Source: Alphaproteobacteria bacterium (lineage in GTDB: Bacteria > Pseudomonadota > Alphaproteobacteria > ATCC43930 > CGMCC-115725). From it: DNA of 7,165 nucleotides. The notes below the pieces were generated by a model. That model had not been told where the DNA came from, did not search any database, and was given only the letters and a program-made list of their open reading frames with translations. This document shows positions 1 through 7,118 of this stretch, piece by piece; within the stretch, counting starts at the first letter, position 1, and each line of letters opens with the position of its first letter. The stretch spans positions 1 to 7,165 of the forward strand of contig JASHUX010000085.1 in the NCBI GenBank assembly GCA_030039775.1, in the 5' to 3' direction. A program made the position numbers and the translations under genes.

Positions 1-169
1 ATCGCCATCCCGCGCCGACGAAGCGGTTACGCTTGAGGCACAGCCCGTCGTCGCCGCGCGCCGAAATTTGCGCCGACGATAGGCTAGTCAATCCCCCGAT
101 CGTGCGTTCAAGTTCCGCCGGTTCGTTGCGGAAATTGTTGCAGTCGAGGCACGTGGGGCGCACGGTCAT
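1..169 (-). CDS. Small cysteine-containing protein, N-terminal part (cut by window edge)
   Basis: An open frame begins with ATG at 169-167 and stays open for 56 codons to the left edge, so the C-terminus is missing. The start overlaps the stop codon of the upstream transporter gene as ATGA, the usual arrangement for translational coupling; a GGGA about 12 bases upstream is a poor Shine-Dalgarno sequence, so coupling probably drives translation. The peptide starts MTVRPTCLDCNNF and has a CxxC pair (C7, C10), a region ending GLTSLSSAQIS, and a third cysteine at C44 in DGLCLKRNRF. Spaced cysteines in a short soluble protein suggest a small zinc-ribbon or other metal-binding fold, with a fourth ligand possibly beyond the edge. 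There is no signal peptide or membrane segment. It resembles short uncharacterised proteins of alphaproteobacteria, but I cannot assign a function. The metal-binding idea is inference. Confidence 0.7.
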   Translation of the reverse strand, partial: MTVRPTCLDCNNFRNEPAELERTIGGLTSLSSAQISARGDDGLCLKRNRFVGAGWR

Positions 170-1551
170 CGCGTCAGCGATTCCCAATGCGAGGCGAAAA
201 CCAGCGCCGACAACGCCAACCCCAACACGACATTGACCGCGACTCCTGAAGTGAACGCGAGGAACGGTTTCCGTCCGGTGCCGGCAAGGCCGCGGAACCG
301 GGTCGTCAATCCGATGCTGAGGAAGCAGAAAATGAATGCCCAGGTCCGCAGGTCCTTGATCGGCGCGACCAATGTCGGATTAACGCTCTTGTTGAAATCG
401 CCGAGACTGTAACCGCTTGTCACCGCCGTCACGATCAGCGAAGCGACCACAAAGCCGATAACGAATTTCGGAAAGCGCCACCAGATCTGCGCGAGTTCGG
501 GTTTGCCTTCGATGCCGGTGCGCTCCCAGCGCGTCGTCGCGACGAACGCCAAGATGAAGGCCCATATGCCGATCCAAATGTCGCGCCCGACAACCTTCAT
601 CAATGTGAAAGCCCAGATCGCCTGGTCCTGCGTACCGCCGAATTGGCCGTGCTCAGCGAACCCGCCGTAGGTTTGCGCGGCGGCGAAGCCGGCAGCGTCG
701 GCAAACTCGGATGTGCCGATCCACGCGCCGCCCACGCCCGCCGTTAGGTGCAGCGCCGCGGCGGCGAAGGGCAGAACGAAGATCATCACGATCGCCCACA
801 CGATCACCAGCGTGATTGCGATCGGCGCGTCTTCTTTCTTCGCACCGACCGCACCCGCGATGGCGATCGAGGCCGAGACGCCGCACACGGCACCACCGGC
901 GCCGAGCGTCGCGGCAAGGCGCCGGTCAAGCCCCAGCCTTACGCCGATCCAATAGATGACGAGGAAGGTGACGATAGAGACGATCGATGCCTGCACGATG
1001 GCGATCGGTCCGGCCCATATGATCAGTTCGATCGGAAGGGTCGCACCCAACAGGACGATACCGGTCTTGATGTAAAACTCGACGCGGAACCCCGCGTCGA
1101 GCGTGCGCGGCACGCCGATCAGATTCGAAATCGCCATGCCGAGGACCAACGCGACCAGTGGCGGTTCGAGATTGTACCTGTTGGCGATGTCCCATTGGCC
1201 GAAGGCGAAGATCGCCACCGACAGGACATACAGGAACAGGAAGGACGGAATGAAGTCGCGGGCTTTATGGCCGAGCGCGCTCAGCGCCACGGCGAAGATC
1301 GCGAGCCATGCCAGGAACTGCACGATGTAGCGGTCGTAGCTCGCCGCAAAATGGGCCCAGAGCTGATTGAGCGAGTGAAACTTCGGCGGCGTCACCGCAA
1401 TCCACCTGATGCTCGTACCGCCGGCGAACAGCAGGTAGGCGACGACCACGATCCCAAGCCCGAGCCAAATGGCCCACCAATCCTCCTTCAGCCAAAGCTC
1501 GCGCCACCCTGAGGTCCGTTGCACCGAGAGATTGGGGGAATGAGCCGTCAC
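166..1551 (-). CDS. yeiH: YeiH/UPF0324-family putative sulfate exporter, N-terminally extended
   Basis: This is a polytopic inner-membrane protein of 461 residues, with about ten or more hydrophobic segments from residue 26 to 453. The family signature is the glycine-rich stretch GAGGAVCGVSASIA at about 217-230. It is followed by GTSEFADAAGFAAA at about 279-292 and a C-terminal TRFRGLAGTGRKPF loop before the last membrane helix. These place it in the YeiH/UPF0324 family (Pfam Cons_hypoth698), often called putative sulfate exporters although the substrate is poorly established. E. coli YeiH is about 350 residues. The extra 110 or so residues here form an N-terminal extension with two or three added membrane segments and a periplasm-sized loop at about 45-75, as in a longer subgroup. 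I chose the GTG at 1551 because GGAG lies 7 bases upstream. An ATG at 1566 and a TTG at 1572 are in frame but lack a ribosome site. The stop overlaps the next gene as ATGA. Confidence 0.9.
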   Translation of the reverse strand: MTAHSPNLSVQRTSGWRELWLKEDWWAIWLGLGIVVVAYLLFAGGTSIRWIAVTPPKFHSLNQLWAHFAASYDRYIVQFLAWLAIFAVALSALGHKARDFIPSFLFLYVLSVAIFAFGQWDIANRYNLEPPLVALVLGMAISNLIGVPRTLDAGFRVEFYIKTGIVLLGATLPIELIIWAGPIAIVQASIVSIVTFLVIYWIGVRLGLDRRLAATLGAGGAVCGVSASIAIAGAVGAKKEDAPIAITLVIVWAIVMIFVLPFAAAALHLTAGVGGAWIGTSEFADAAGFAAAQTYGGFAEHGQFGGTQDQAIWAFTLMKVVGRDIWIGIWAFILAFVATTRWERTGIEGKPELAQIWWRFPKFVIGFVVASLIVTAVTSGYSLGDFNKSVNPTLVAPIKDLRTWAFIFCFLSIGLTTRFRGLAGTGRKPFLAFTSGVAVNVVLGLALSALVFASHWESLTR

Positions 1552-1557
1552 GGGTAT

Positions 1558-1563
1558 TCTCCA
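1558..1563 (-). promoter_or_regulatory. Shine-Dalgarno site that decides the YeiH-family start
   Basis: Minus-strand TGGAGA lies at 1563-1558, with 7 bases between it and the GTG at 1551-1549. The alternative starts at 1566 (ATG) and 1572 (TTG) have only A/T-rich sequence upstream. They would also lie within about 10 bases of the transcription start predicted from the promoter nearby. This favours the GTG. Confidence 0.6.
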
Positions 1564-1581
1564 CATTTGCAATGTGAAGAA

Positions 1582-1609
1582 ACTTTAATCTCGCAAACCT
1601 AACTGTCAA
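1582..1609 (-). promoter_or_regulatory. Predicted sigma-70 promoter of the YeiH-family gene
   Basis: On the minus strand a perfect -35 hexamer TTGACA (1609-1604) is followed, after a 16-base spacer, by TAAAGT (1587-1582), which matches four of six positions of TATAAT. Transcription would start near 1575, giving a leader of about 24 bases before the GTG start. The site lies in the only AT-rich gap next to this gene, where a promoter is expected. It would drive the transporter and the coupled small CxxC gene. The -10 match is imperfect, so this remains a prediction. Confidence 0.45.
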
Positions 1610-1627
1610 ACACAAATTAAAGTACGA

Positions 1628-1642
1628 CTATAGAAATTATAG
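1628..1642. repeat. Short AT-rich inverted repeat between genes
   Basis: CTATA (1628-1632) and TATAG (1638-1642) form a perfect 5-base inverted repeat with a 5-base centre. It lies between the end of the hydroxylase gene and the -35 box of the transporter promoter, about 20 bases upstream of that box. It could be an operator half-site pair or chance in AT-rich DNA. It is not a terminator, having no GC stem. It is the only symmetric element I see in this gap, and I see no terminator after the hydroxylase gene. Confidence 0.2.
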
Positions 1643-1653
1643 ATTGTTTCGGC

Positions 1654-2491
1654 TTATACCGTCTTAGGTATCGCACCCGTCACTTGGCGCTTCGGCGGGG
1701 TTGCTTGCTGAAACGGCAATAGCTGAATTCGCCAGAGATTATCGTGTTGTTCGGTAGCGAGGCCGGTCGGCGGGAATTCTTCTTCGGGGCCGGGCCGATA
1801 ATAGGTTCCGAAGAGGAGGTCACAGAGGGGAAAGAAACTCGCAAAATTTACATTGGCATGCTCGGGCAATCGCGAGTGGTGGATTCCGATGATATTGAGG
1901 CCCGACAAAGACCGCCGTCAGACGGCCGAGCGAAACCCGCAAATTGGCATGCGCGAAAAATTCGTAGGCCAAATATGCCGCCGTCAACGGAATCGGCAAC
2001 GATAACACCCCGAAAAGCGGCGCGGCGATGACGGCGAAAACCGCGTCGCCGTAAATCGTCCCGGCCCATTGCTCACGCAAGTTCGTGCTGGCGTTGAGGT
2101 GCCGGTCGCTATGATGGGCGCGGTGAAAGCGCCAGAGCAGCGGCACCTGGTGCATGGCCCGATGCATCCAATATTTGATCACATCGGCGGCCAAGACGAA
2201 GAGGACGAAGCGAACCATCAAGCCGACTGTGCCGAGGTCGCGGCCCACGAAATTCGAAAGGCCAAAGTGCACTTCGCGGAAATTTGCCACGTAGCGATGC
2301 AGCTTTGCGATCTCGTAGTAGTACCCCGACAGGCAGAGATAGAGCAGCGAGAAAAGCGACAGATTGAACAGGAAGGCGCGAGGCGACTGCCGTTCGACGG
2401 GGCGCACGCGTTCGATAAGCGCGAAAATCGCCACGAACGCCACATAGCAAAAAAGGTTCAGCGCATGCGCGCGCAGAAATTCTCCAAACAT
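1654..2491 (-). pseudogene. Sterol desaturase / fatty acid hydroxylase family protein, frameshifted
   Basis: This is an integral-membrane di-iron oxygenase of the fatty acid hydroxylase superfamily, which oxidises lipid or sterol-like substrates in the membrane. It starts at ATG 2491, with a GGCGGGG-like site just upstream. Frame one gives membrane segments at about 11-27, 40-57, 88-105 and 150-180. It also gives the first two histidine boxes, HRAMH (110-114) and HRAHH (123-127), then NASTNLREQ and H181. It reaches GPQYHR (197-202) and then loses the family pattern, ending at 1820. The expected continuation, IHHSRLPEHANVNFASFFP through LLFGTYYRPG, lies in another frame and ends at TAA 1654-1656. 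Removing one T from the pair at 1884-1885 joins the frames into 278 residues, a usual family length, and restores the third box HRIHH. As written, the product lacks that iron-binding box. It could be a recent mutation or a sequencing error. The physiological substrate cannot be told. Confidence 0.85.
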
Positions 2492-2509
2492 CGCCCCGCC
2501 GCGATTCCC

Positions 2510-2523
2510 GGCCTTTTAAGGCC
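2510..2523. repeat. Short inverted repeat upstream of the hydroxylase gene
   Basis: GGCCTT and AAGGCC (2510-2523) form a 6-base inverted repeat around a 2-base centre, 18 bases upstream of the hydroxylase start. On the minus strand it is followed by a GC-rich ribosome-site region and not by a T run, so it is not a Rho-independent terminator. It could be an operator or a leader hairpin near the ribosome-binding site. Chance is also possible. Confidence 0.25.
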
Positions 2524-2615
2524 ATTATTTCGCAAATAGTACGGGCTATTGTCAGGGTTTCGTGAAGCGAATCGTTAATAGCAACGTGGTTAACGGCGAG
2601 CGGCGCAAGGATATT

Positions 2616-2635
2616 GTATTCGTGCGCGCGAATAC
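2616..2635. repeat. Inverted repeat directly after the acylphosphatase stop
   Basis: GTATTCG (2616-2622) and CGAATAC (2629-2635) form a perfect 7-base stem with a 6-base GC-rich loop. It begins immediately after the TAA of the acylphosphatase gene (2638-2636). Its position suggests a 3' end structure for the carboxylase transcript. No T run follows on the minus strand, so it is not a typical Rho-independent terminator. It may protect the 3' end or only slow the polymerase, with some read-through into the hydroxylase gene. I see no convincing promoter in the rest of the 144-base gap (2492-2635). Confidence 0.35.
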
Positions 2636-2917
2636 TTAGACGGTCGGACGTTCGTGGAAACCGACCGTGCCGTCGTCGTCGGCGCCCTGCAACGTGATGT
2701 CTTTGACGTCGGCAAGGGCGGGCCCCTGGCTGCATTGCTCCATCAGGAGATCGACCTGATGCGGCTCGCCGATGACGGTGATCTCGACGCTGCCGTCACG
2801 GCGGTTGCGCACCCAACCGTCCAGGCCAAGCTCCAACGCACGCTGCCGCACAAACGCGCGAAAACCGACCCGCTGAACGCGGCCGATGATGGTGACGAGA
2901 AATGCCGTTCGTGCCAT
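2636..2917 (-). CDS. acyP: Acylphosphatase
   Basis: This small cytoplasmic enzyme hydrolyses acyl phosphates (carboxyl-phosphate mixed anhydrides) to a carboxylate and phosphate. The 93-residue length fits the family's 90-100. The signature GRVQRVGFRAF (12-22) supplies the phosphate-binding loop and the catalytic arginine R20. WVRNRRDGSVE (35-45) supplies the catalytic asparagine N38. Both key residues are present, so it should be active. The ATG at 2917 shares one base with the TAA of pccA (TAATG), and only a weak TGGA lies upstream, so translation is probably coupled to pccA. The physiological substrate of most bacterial acylphosphatases is unknown. Placement behind a biotin-dependent carboxylase, whose mechanism passes through carboxyphosphate, is suggestive, but a functional link is inference. 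Confidence 0.95.
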   Translation of the reverse strand: MARTAFLVTIIGRVQRVGFRAFVRQRALELGLDGWVRNRRDGSVEITVIGEPHQVDLLMEQCSQGPALADVKDITLQGADDDGTVGFHERPTV

Positions 2918-4854
2918 TACGCAAATTCCAAAATGATCTGGTCGACACCGAGCGACTCACCCGGCTGGGCGCGAAGTGCCTTGACCTTGCCGTCGCGTTC
3001 GGCCCGCAACACGTTCATCATTTTCATCGCCTCGACCACCGCGAGCTCCTGGCCGGCATGGACCTGCTGACCTTCTGCGACTGCGAGCGAGACCAACAAG
3101 CCCGGCATCGGCGACAATAGCAGACGCGACAAATCGGGTTTCGGCTTTTCCGGCATGCGTGCAAGCAATTCCGCCACCCGCGGCGGCAGAACTTTAGCGT
3201 CAAGCGATGCGCCGCCGTGAGTCACTGTTATGCTCGGACCGTCGCGGTCGATTTGAAAAATCGCCGCTTCCCGGCCGATGGTCGCGCAAAGCAGCGGTTG
3301 ACCCGGCTGCCAATCGGTTTCGACGGCCATCCCGGAGACGCGATAGCGCGCGCCGTCCACCGTCACCGAGACGGGATAGCGGTCGGTGCCGTGGCACACG
3401 ACCCAGTCGGACGATGCGGCGCCTTCCCGACCGGCGACGACGAACTGAACGAATGCCGCAATCGCGATGATGCGCTCGAGCAATTTCTTGTCCGAGGCGG
3501 CATCGGTGAACCCGGTAGCGAATTCCTGCGCGATGAAGTCCGTCGAAAGCTTGCCTTCGGCAAAGCGCTTCTTTGCCAGTACCGACGCCAAGAAATCCAC
3601 GTTGTGTCGGACGCCCCGGATGTAAAACCTGTCGAGTGCCGTCCGTATCCGCGCCGTCGCCTCCGCGCGCGTCGCGCCATGCGCCGCAAGTTTGGCAATC
3701 ATCGGATCGTAATTAATGCCGATCTCGGCACCTTCATCGACGCCTGCGTCGACGCGGATCCCCTCGCCGGTCGGCTCGCGATAGCGCACCAGCCGCCCGA
3801 TCGACGGCAGAAAATTGTGCCGCGGATCTTCCGCGTAAACCCGCGCTTCAATGGCGCTGCCGTTCAACTTGATATCTTTCTGTTTCAGCGTGAGCCGCTC
3901 GCCGGCGGCGATCCGGATCATCCATTCCACCAGGTCGAGGCCGGTCACCATTTCGGTCACCGGATGCTCGACCTGAAGCCGCGTGTTCATTTCGAGGAAA
4001 TAGAAACTGCGCTTGCGGTCCACGACGAACTCGACCGTGCCGGCCGAGCGATATCCGACCGCTTTGGCGAGCGCGACGGCCTGCTTGCCCATGGCCGCGC
4101 GCGTCTTGGCATCGAGAAACGGGCTCGGCGCTTCCTCAATAACCTTCTGATGGCGGCGCTGAATCGAACATTCGCGCTCGCCAAGATAGAGAACGTTGCC
4201 GTGCGCATCGCCGAGCACTTGGATTTCGATATGGCGCGGCCCTTCGATGTATTTTTCCAGAAACACGCGGTCGTCGCCGAAGCTTGATCGCGCTTCCGCG
4301 GTCGCCGAACGAAATCCTTCACGCGTTTCCGCGTCGTTATGCGCGACGCGCATGCCCTTGCCGCCGCCGCCCGCCGAGGCTTTCAGCATCACCGGGTATC
4401 CCACTTTGCGCGCGATCGTTACGGCCGCCTCGGCGTCGGGGATGACGTCGAGATAGCCCGGCACGCTCGACACCCCGGCCGCCTCAGCCAGCTTTTTTGA
4501 CTCGATCTTGTCGCCCATGGCAGCGATGGCGCGAGGGCCTGGTCCGATGAAGACGATGCCGGCCTTTTCCAGCGCCTCGGCAAACGCGCGGTTCTCCGAA
4601 AGGAAGCCGTAGCCCGGGTGCACGGCCTCGGCGCCGGTCTTACGGCACGCCGCGACGATGCGGTCGATGCGCAGATAGGAATCGCGCGACGGCGCGGGAC
4701 CGATCGGCACCGCCTCATCGGCCATCCTCACATGCAGCGCGTTCTCATCCGCCTCGGAATAAACCGCGACTGTGGCGATGCCCATGCGCTTCGCCGTGCG
4801 CATCACGCGGCACGCGATCTCCCCGCGATTGGCGATCAGGATTTTCTTGAACAT
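2917..4854 (-). CDS. pccA: Propionyl-CoA carboxylase alpha subunit (biotin carboxylase + biotin carrier)
   Basis: This subunit uses ATP and bicarbonate to carboxylate its own biotin, which then delivers CO2 to the PccB site. The 645 residues begin [17 protein letters not shown], the family's standard N-terminus. The biotin carboxylase domain covers about 1-450. It has the HPGYGFLSEN motif, the ATP-grasp glycine loop KASAGGGGKGM (about 158-168), HQKVIEEAP, and EMNTRLQVEH with E288, N290 and R292, the same numbering as E. coli AccC. A central linking region (about 455-560) follows. The C-terminal carrier domain carries the biotinylation motif EAMKM with acceptor lysine K611 (codon 3024-3022). 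I chose the ATG at 4854, which shares one base with the pccB stop (TGATG); a GTG one codon earlier (4857) is possible. The EAMKM-type carrier and the adjacent pccB point to propionyl-CoA. Activity on acetyl-CoA or 3-methylcrotonyl-CoA is less likely but not excluded by the sequence. Confidence 0.93.
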   Translation of the reverse strand: MFKKILIANRGEIACRVMRTAKRMGIATVAVYSEADENALHVRMADEAVPIGPAPSRDSYLRIDRIVAACRKTGAEAVHPGYGFLSENRAFAEALEKAGIVFIGPGPRAIAAMGDKIESKKLAEAAGVSSVPGYLDVIPDAEAAVTIARKVGYPVMLKASAGGGGKGMRVAHNDAETREGFRSATAEARSSFGDDRVFLEKYIEGPRHIEIQVLGDAHGNVLYLGERECSIQRRHQKVIEEAPSPFLDAKTRAAMGKQAVALAKAVGYRSAGTVEFVVDRKRSFYFLEMNTRLQVEHPVTEMVTGLDLVEWMIRIAAGERLTLKQKDIKLNGSAIEARVYAEDPRHNFLPSIGRLVRYREPTGEGIRVDAGVDEGAEIGINYDPMIAKLAAHGATRAEATARIRTALDRFYIRGVRHNVDFLASVLAKKRFAEGKLSTDFIAQEFATGFTDAASDKKLLERIIAIAAFVQFVVAGREGAASSDWVVCHGTDRYPVSVTVDGARYRVSGMAVETDWQPGQPLLCATIGREAAIFQIDRDGPSITVTHGGASLDAKVLPPRVAELLARMPEKPKPDLSRLLLSPMPGLLVSLAVAEGQQVHAGQELAVVEAMKMMNVLRAERDGKVKALRAQPGESLGVDQIILEFA

Positions 4855-6386
4855 CACAGCGGAATGTTATCGTGCTTCTTCTTGGGGTTTTCGAGCTTCT
4901 TGTCGCGCAGCATCGCGAGCGAGCGGCAGACGCGCCGCCGCGTATTGCGCGGCGCGATCACGTCGTCGATGAAGCCGCGCGAACTCGCGACGAACGGGTT
5001 GGCGAACTTGGCGCGGTATTCCTCTGTGCGCGCTTCGATTTTGGCCGCGTCGCCGAGATCGGAGCGAAAGATAATCTCGACGGCGCCTTTCGGTCCCATC
5101 ACCGCGATCTCGGCCGATGGCCAGGCGTAATTGACGTCGCCGCGAATATGCTTCGAGCTCATCACGTCATAGGCGCCGCCGTATGCCTTGCGCGTGATAA
5201 CCGTGACCTTCGGCACGGTCGCCTCGGCGAATGCGAACAGCAGCTTGGCGCCATGCTTGATGATCGCGCCGTATTCTTGCGACGTTCCCGGCAAGAAGCC
5301 CGGCACGTCGACGAAGGTGACGATCGGAATATCGAAACAGTCGCAGAAGCGGACGAAGCGCGCCGCCTTGCGGGACGAATCGATGTCGAGACATCCTGCC
5401 AGCACCATCGGCTGGTTCGCGACTATGCCGACCGTGGCGCCGTCCATACGCGCGAAACCGACGATGATGTTGCGTGCGTAAGTCGGCGCGATCTCGAAGA
5501 AATCGTCTTCGTCGACGACCTTCGCGATCAGTTCATGCATGTCGTAGGGTTGGTTGGCGTTGGCCGGCACCAGCGTGTCGAGCGACGGCTCGGTACGATC
5601 GGCGGGGTCCGTGGTCGGCCTGACCGGCACGCGCGCGCGATTGCTCGAGGGTAAAAATCCGAGCAGCCGCCGCAATTGGAGCAAGGTCTCGACGTCGTTT
5701 TCGAACGCCAGATCGGCGACGCCCGACCTGCCGCTATGGGTTACCGCGCCGCCGAGTTCTTCATGCGTCACCGTTTCGTGAGTCACCGTCTTCACCACGT
5801 CGGGACCGGTGACGAACATGTAGGATGAATCCTTCACCATGAAGATGAAGTCGGTCATGGCCGGGGAATAGACCGCGCCGCCGGCGCATGGTCCCATGAT
5901 CGCGGAGATTTGCGGTACGACGCCGGAGGCATTGACGTTGCGCTGGAATACATCAGCATAGCCGGCGAGCGAGGCGACGCCTTCTTGAATCCGGGCACCG
6001 CCCGAATCGTTGAGGCCCACGATCGGCGCGCCGACCAGCATCGCCTTATCCATGATCTTGCAGATCTTTTCGGCGTGCGCCTGGCTCAACGCGCCGCCGA
6101 ATACGGTAAAGTCTTGGCTGAACGCGAAGACGAGGCGGCCGTTCACCGTGCCGTGTCCCGTGACGACGCCGTCGCCGGGGATTTTGTTTTCGTCGATGCC
6201 GAAATCGTGGCTGCGATGTTCGACGAACATGTCCCATTCCTCGAAGGAACCGGGATCGAACAGCACGTCGAACCGTTCGCGCGCCGTCAGCTTGCCTTTT
6301 GCATGCTGCTGGTCGATGCGCTTCTTGCCGCCGCCCAGCCGTGCGGCGGCGCGCTTCTCGTCGAGCTGGCGCAAAATATCCGGCAT
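4854..6386 (-). CDS. pccB: Propionyl-CoA carboxylase beta subunit (carboxyltransferase)
   Basis: This subunit transfers carboxyl from biotin to propionyl-CoA, making methylmalonyl-CoA for odd-chain fatty acid, branched-chain amino acid and propionate use. It works as a large cytoplasmic complex with PccA. The 510 residues match the usual PccB length and start [20 protein letters not shown]. The N-terminal crotonase-like half has [12 protein letters not shown] (125-136) and the oxyanion-hole loop [12 protein letters not shown] (165-176). The C-terminal half has the biotin-side loop [14 protein letters not shown] (400-413). D407 sits where an aspartate is reported to favour propionyl-CoA over acetyl-CoA in actinobacterial homologues; I rely on memory for that alignment. 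The ATG at 6386 has GGAG 11 bases upstream, slightly far. The gene lies 36 bases downstream of the ATP12 stop and overlaps the pccA start by one base. No promoter is evident in the short gap, so it is probably co-transcribed. Confidence 0.95.
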   Translation of the reverse strand: MPDILRQLDEKRAAARLGGGKKRIDQQHAKGKLTARERFDVLFDPGSFEEWDMFVEHRSHDFGIDENKIPGDGVVTGHGTVNGRLVFAFSQDFTVFGGALSQAHAEKICKIMDKAMLVGAPIVGLNDSGGARIQEGVASLAGYADVFQRNVNASGVVPQISAIMGPCAGGAVYSPAMTDFIFMVKDSSYMFVTGPDVVKTVTHETVTHEELGGAVTHSGRSGVADLAFENDVETLLQLRRLLGFLPSSNRARVPVRPTTDPADRTEPSLDTLVPANANQPYDMHELIAKVVDEDDFFEIAPTYARNIIVGFARMDGATVGIVANQPMVLAGCLDIDSSRKAARFVRFCDCFDIPIVTFVDVPGFLPGTSQEYGAIIKHGAKLLFAFAEATVPKVTVITRKAYGGAYDVMSSKHIRGDVNYAWPSAEIAVMGPKGAVEIIFRSDLGDAAKIEARTEEYRAKFANPFVASSRGFIDDVIAPRNTRRRVCRSLAMLRDKKLENPKKKHDNIPL

Positions 6387-6422
6387 GGTCTGACGGTCTC
6401 CGATTCGATCCTGCCTCTCTTA

Positions 6423-7118
6423 CTATGATTCGAGTAATTCGGCGAACCGGCCGGCGAGCCGCAGATCGTCGCGCAGCGACGCGCGGCGCTTGGTTTGTTC
6501 GGGGTCTTCGCCCCACTTCTCGATCTGGTAGCTCTCGTCCAGCTCTGCCGCCGCGAACGCCGCGTCGGCGTCGAGCCGACGCACCAGCAGCGCCAGGGCG
6601 ATGACCAAAGAGCCGCTCGCCGCCGTGGCTAGCCGCAGCGCGGTCAAATGCATGTCGTCGTGCGACGCGACCGCGTGGCGCAACGCCGTAAGGCTGGCCG
6701 GCGGTTGCGCCAACGGCGTGATCCCCATGGTGACATGCAGCGGCGCATCGAACTCTTCTGCGAGCCAGTTCAACAGGGGCTGCCACACCATTTGCTGGCG
6801 CTTCACCAATTCGGGCGGATGCGCGGCCCGATAGCAGATCAGGTCGGTGCCGGCATAGGCCGCGGTTTCGGCGACGATCGCCTCGCGGCGCGCCGCGACG
6901 AGATCGATCGCCGTGCTGGCGAGCCGCGTCAGCGGCATCGCCATGATCGTGATGTCGGCGCCTTGCCCGGACCATTCTTCGGCGATGGCGGCGGCAAGCA
7001 TCGGGCTCGGCACGACCAGCTCGGCTTTCGCCGGGGTCCGCAGCGGCTTGCCGTCGAGCGACACCCCGTGACCCCGCTCGCCGCGCACCGTCGCGGCTTC
7101 CTTGTAGAAGCGCTTCAT
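6423..7118 (-). CDS. atp12: ATP12-family F1-ATPase assembly chaperone
   Basis: This cytoplasmic chaperone of 231 residues helps assemble the F1 part of ATP synthase. In mitochondria Atp12 holds the alpha subunit before it joins beta; the bacterial relatives are assumed to act alike. The family pattern runs along the whole chain: KRFYKEA (2-8), LDGKPLRTPAK (21-31), AIAEEWSGQ (44-52), MPLTRLASTAID (61-72), TDLICYRA (91-98), and WQPLLNW (112-118). The C-terminal part adds ASGSLVIALAL (168-178) and LDESYQIEKWGED (193-205). No segment is missing. The ATG at 7118 overlaps the stop of the upstream gene as ATGA, without a strong Shine-Dalgarno site, so translation is probably coupled. Lying ahead of pccB is likely a shared-transcript arrangement without a shared function. 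The stop is TAG at 6425-6423. Confidence 0.93.
   Translation of the reverse strand: MKRFYKEAATVRGERGHGVSLDGKPLRTPAKAELVVPSPMLAAAIAEEWSGQGADITIMAMPLTRLASTAIDLVAARREAIVAETAAYAGTDLICYRAAHPPELVKRQQMVWQPLLNWLAEEFDAPLHVTMGITPLAQPPASLTALRHAVASHDDMHLTALRLATAASGSLVIALALLVRRLDADAAFAAAELDESYQIEKWGEDPEQTKRRASLRDDLRLAGRFAELLES

Noticed and set aside
33..236. Plus-strand open frame of 67 codons at the left edge
   Set aside because: It is antisense to the small CxxC frame and the 3' end of the transporter. The opposite strand has the ATGA overlap and a more protein-like sequence.
748..1512. Plus-strand open frame of 254 codons opposite the YeiH-family gene
   Set aside because: It is a low-complexity, Arg/Asp/Glu-rich translation of the complement of membrane-protein codons, with no family pattern. 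The minus-strand gene explains the region.
1820..1908. Programmed ribosomal frameshift in the hydroxylase gene
   Set aside because: There is no slippery heptamer at the junction and no evident stimulatory hairpin, and the family is not known for recoding. A mutation or sequencing error is simpler.
2550..2555. Possible -35 box (CTGACA) upstream of the hydroxylase gene
   Set aside because: No hexamer at 16-18 bases downstream matches more than three positions of TATAAT, so I do not call a promoter.
3217..4287. Plus-strand open frame of 356 codons opposite pccA
   Set aside because: It lies wholly antisense to a clearly conserved biotin carboxylase. Its composition is rich in Arg, His and Asp, as expected from the complement of GC-rich codons, and it shows no recognisable motif.
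5760..5789. 15-base imperfect tandem repeat in pccB (TVTHE twice)
   Set aside because: The TVTxExVTxEELGGA segment is normal in the family and its length is unchanged, so this is sequence convergence within a conserved segment and not a repeat expansion.
6046..6975. Minus-strand open frame of 309 codons spanning the ATP12-pccB junction
   Set aside because: It runs in a different frame through two well-supported genes and is dominated by Arg and Ala, typical of an out-of-frame GC-rich shadow.
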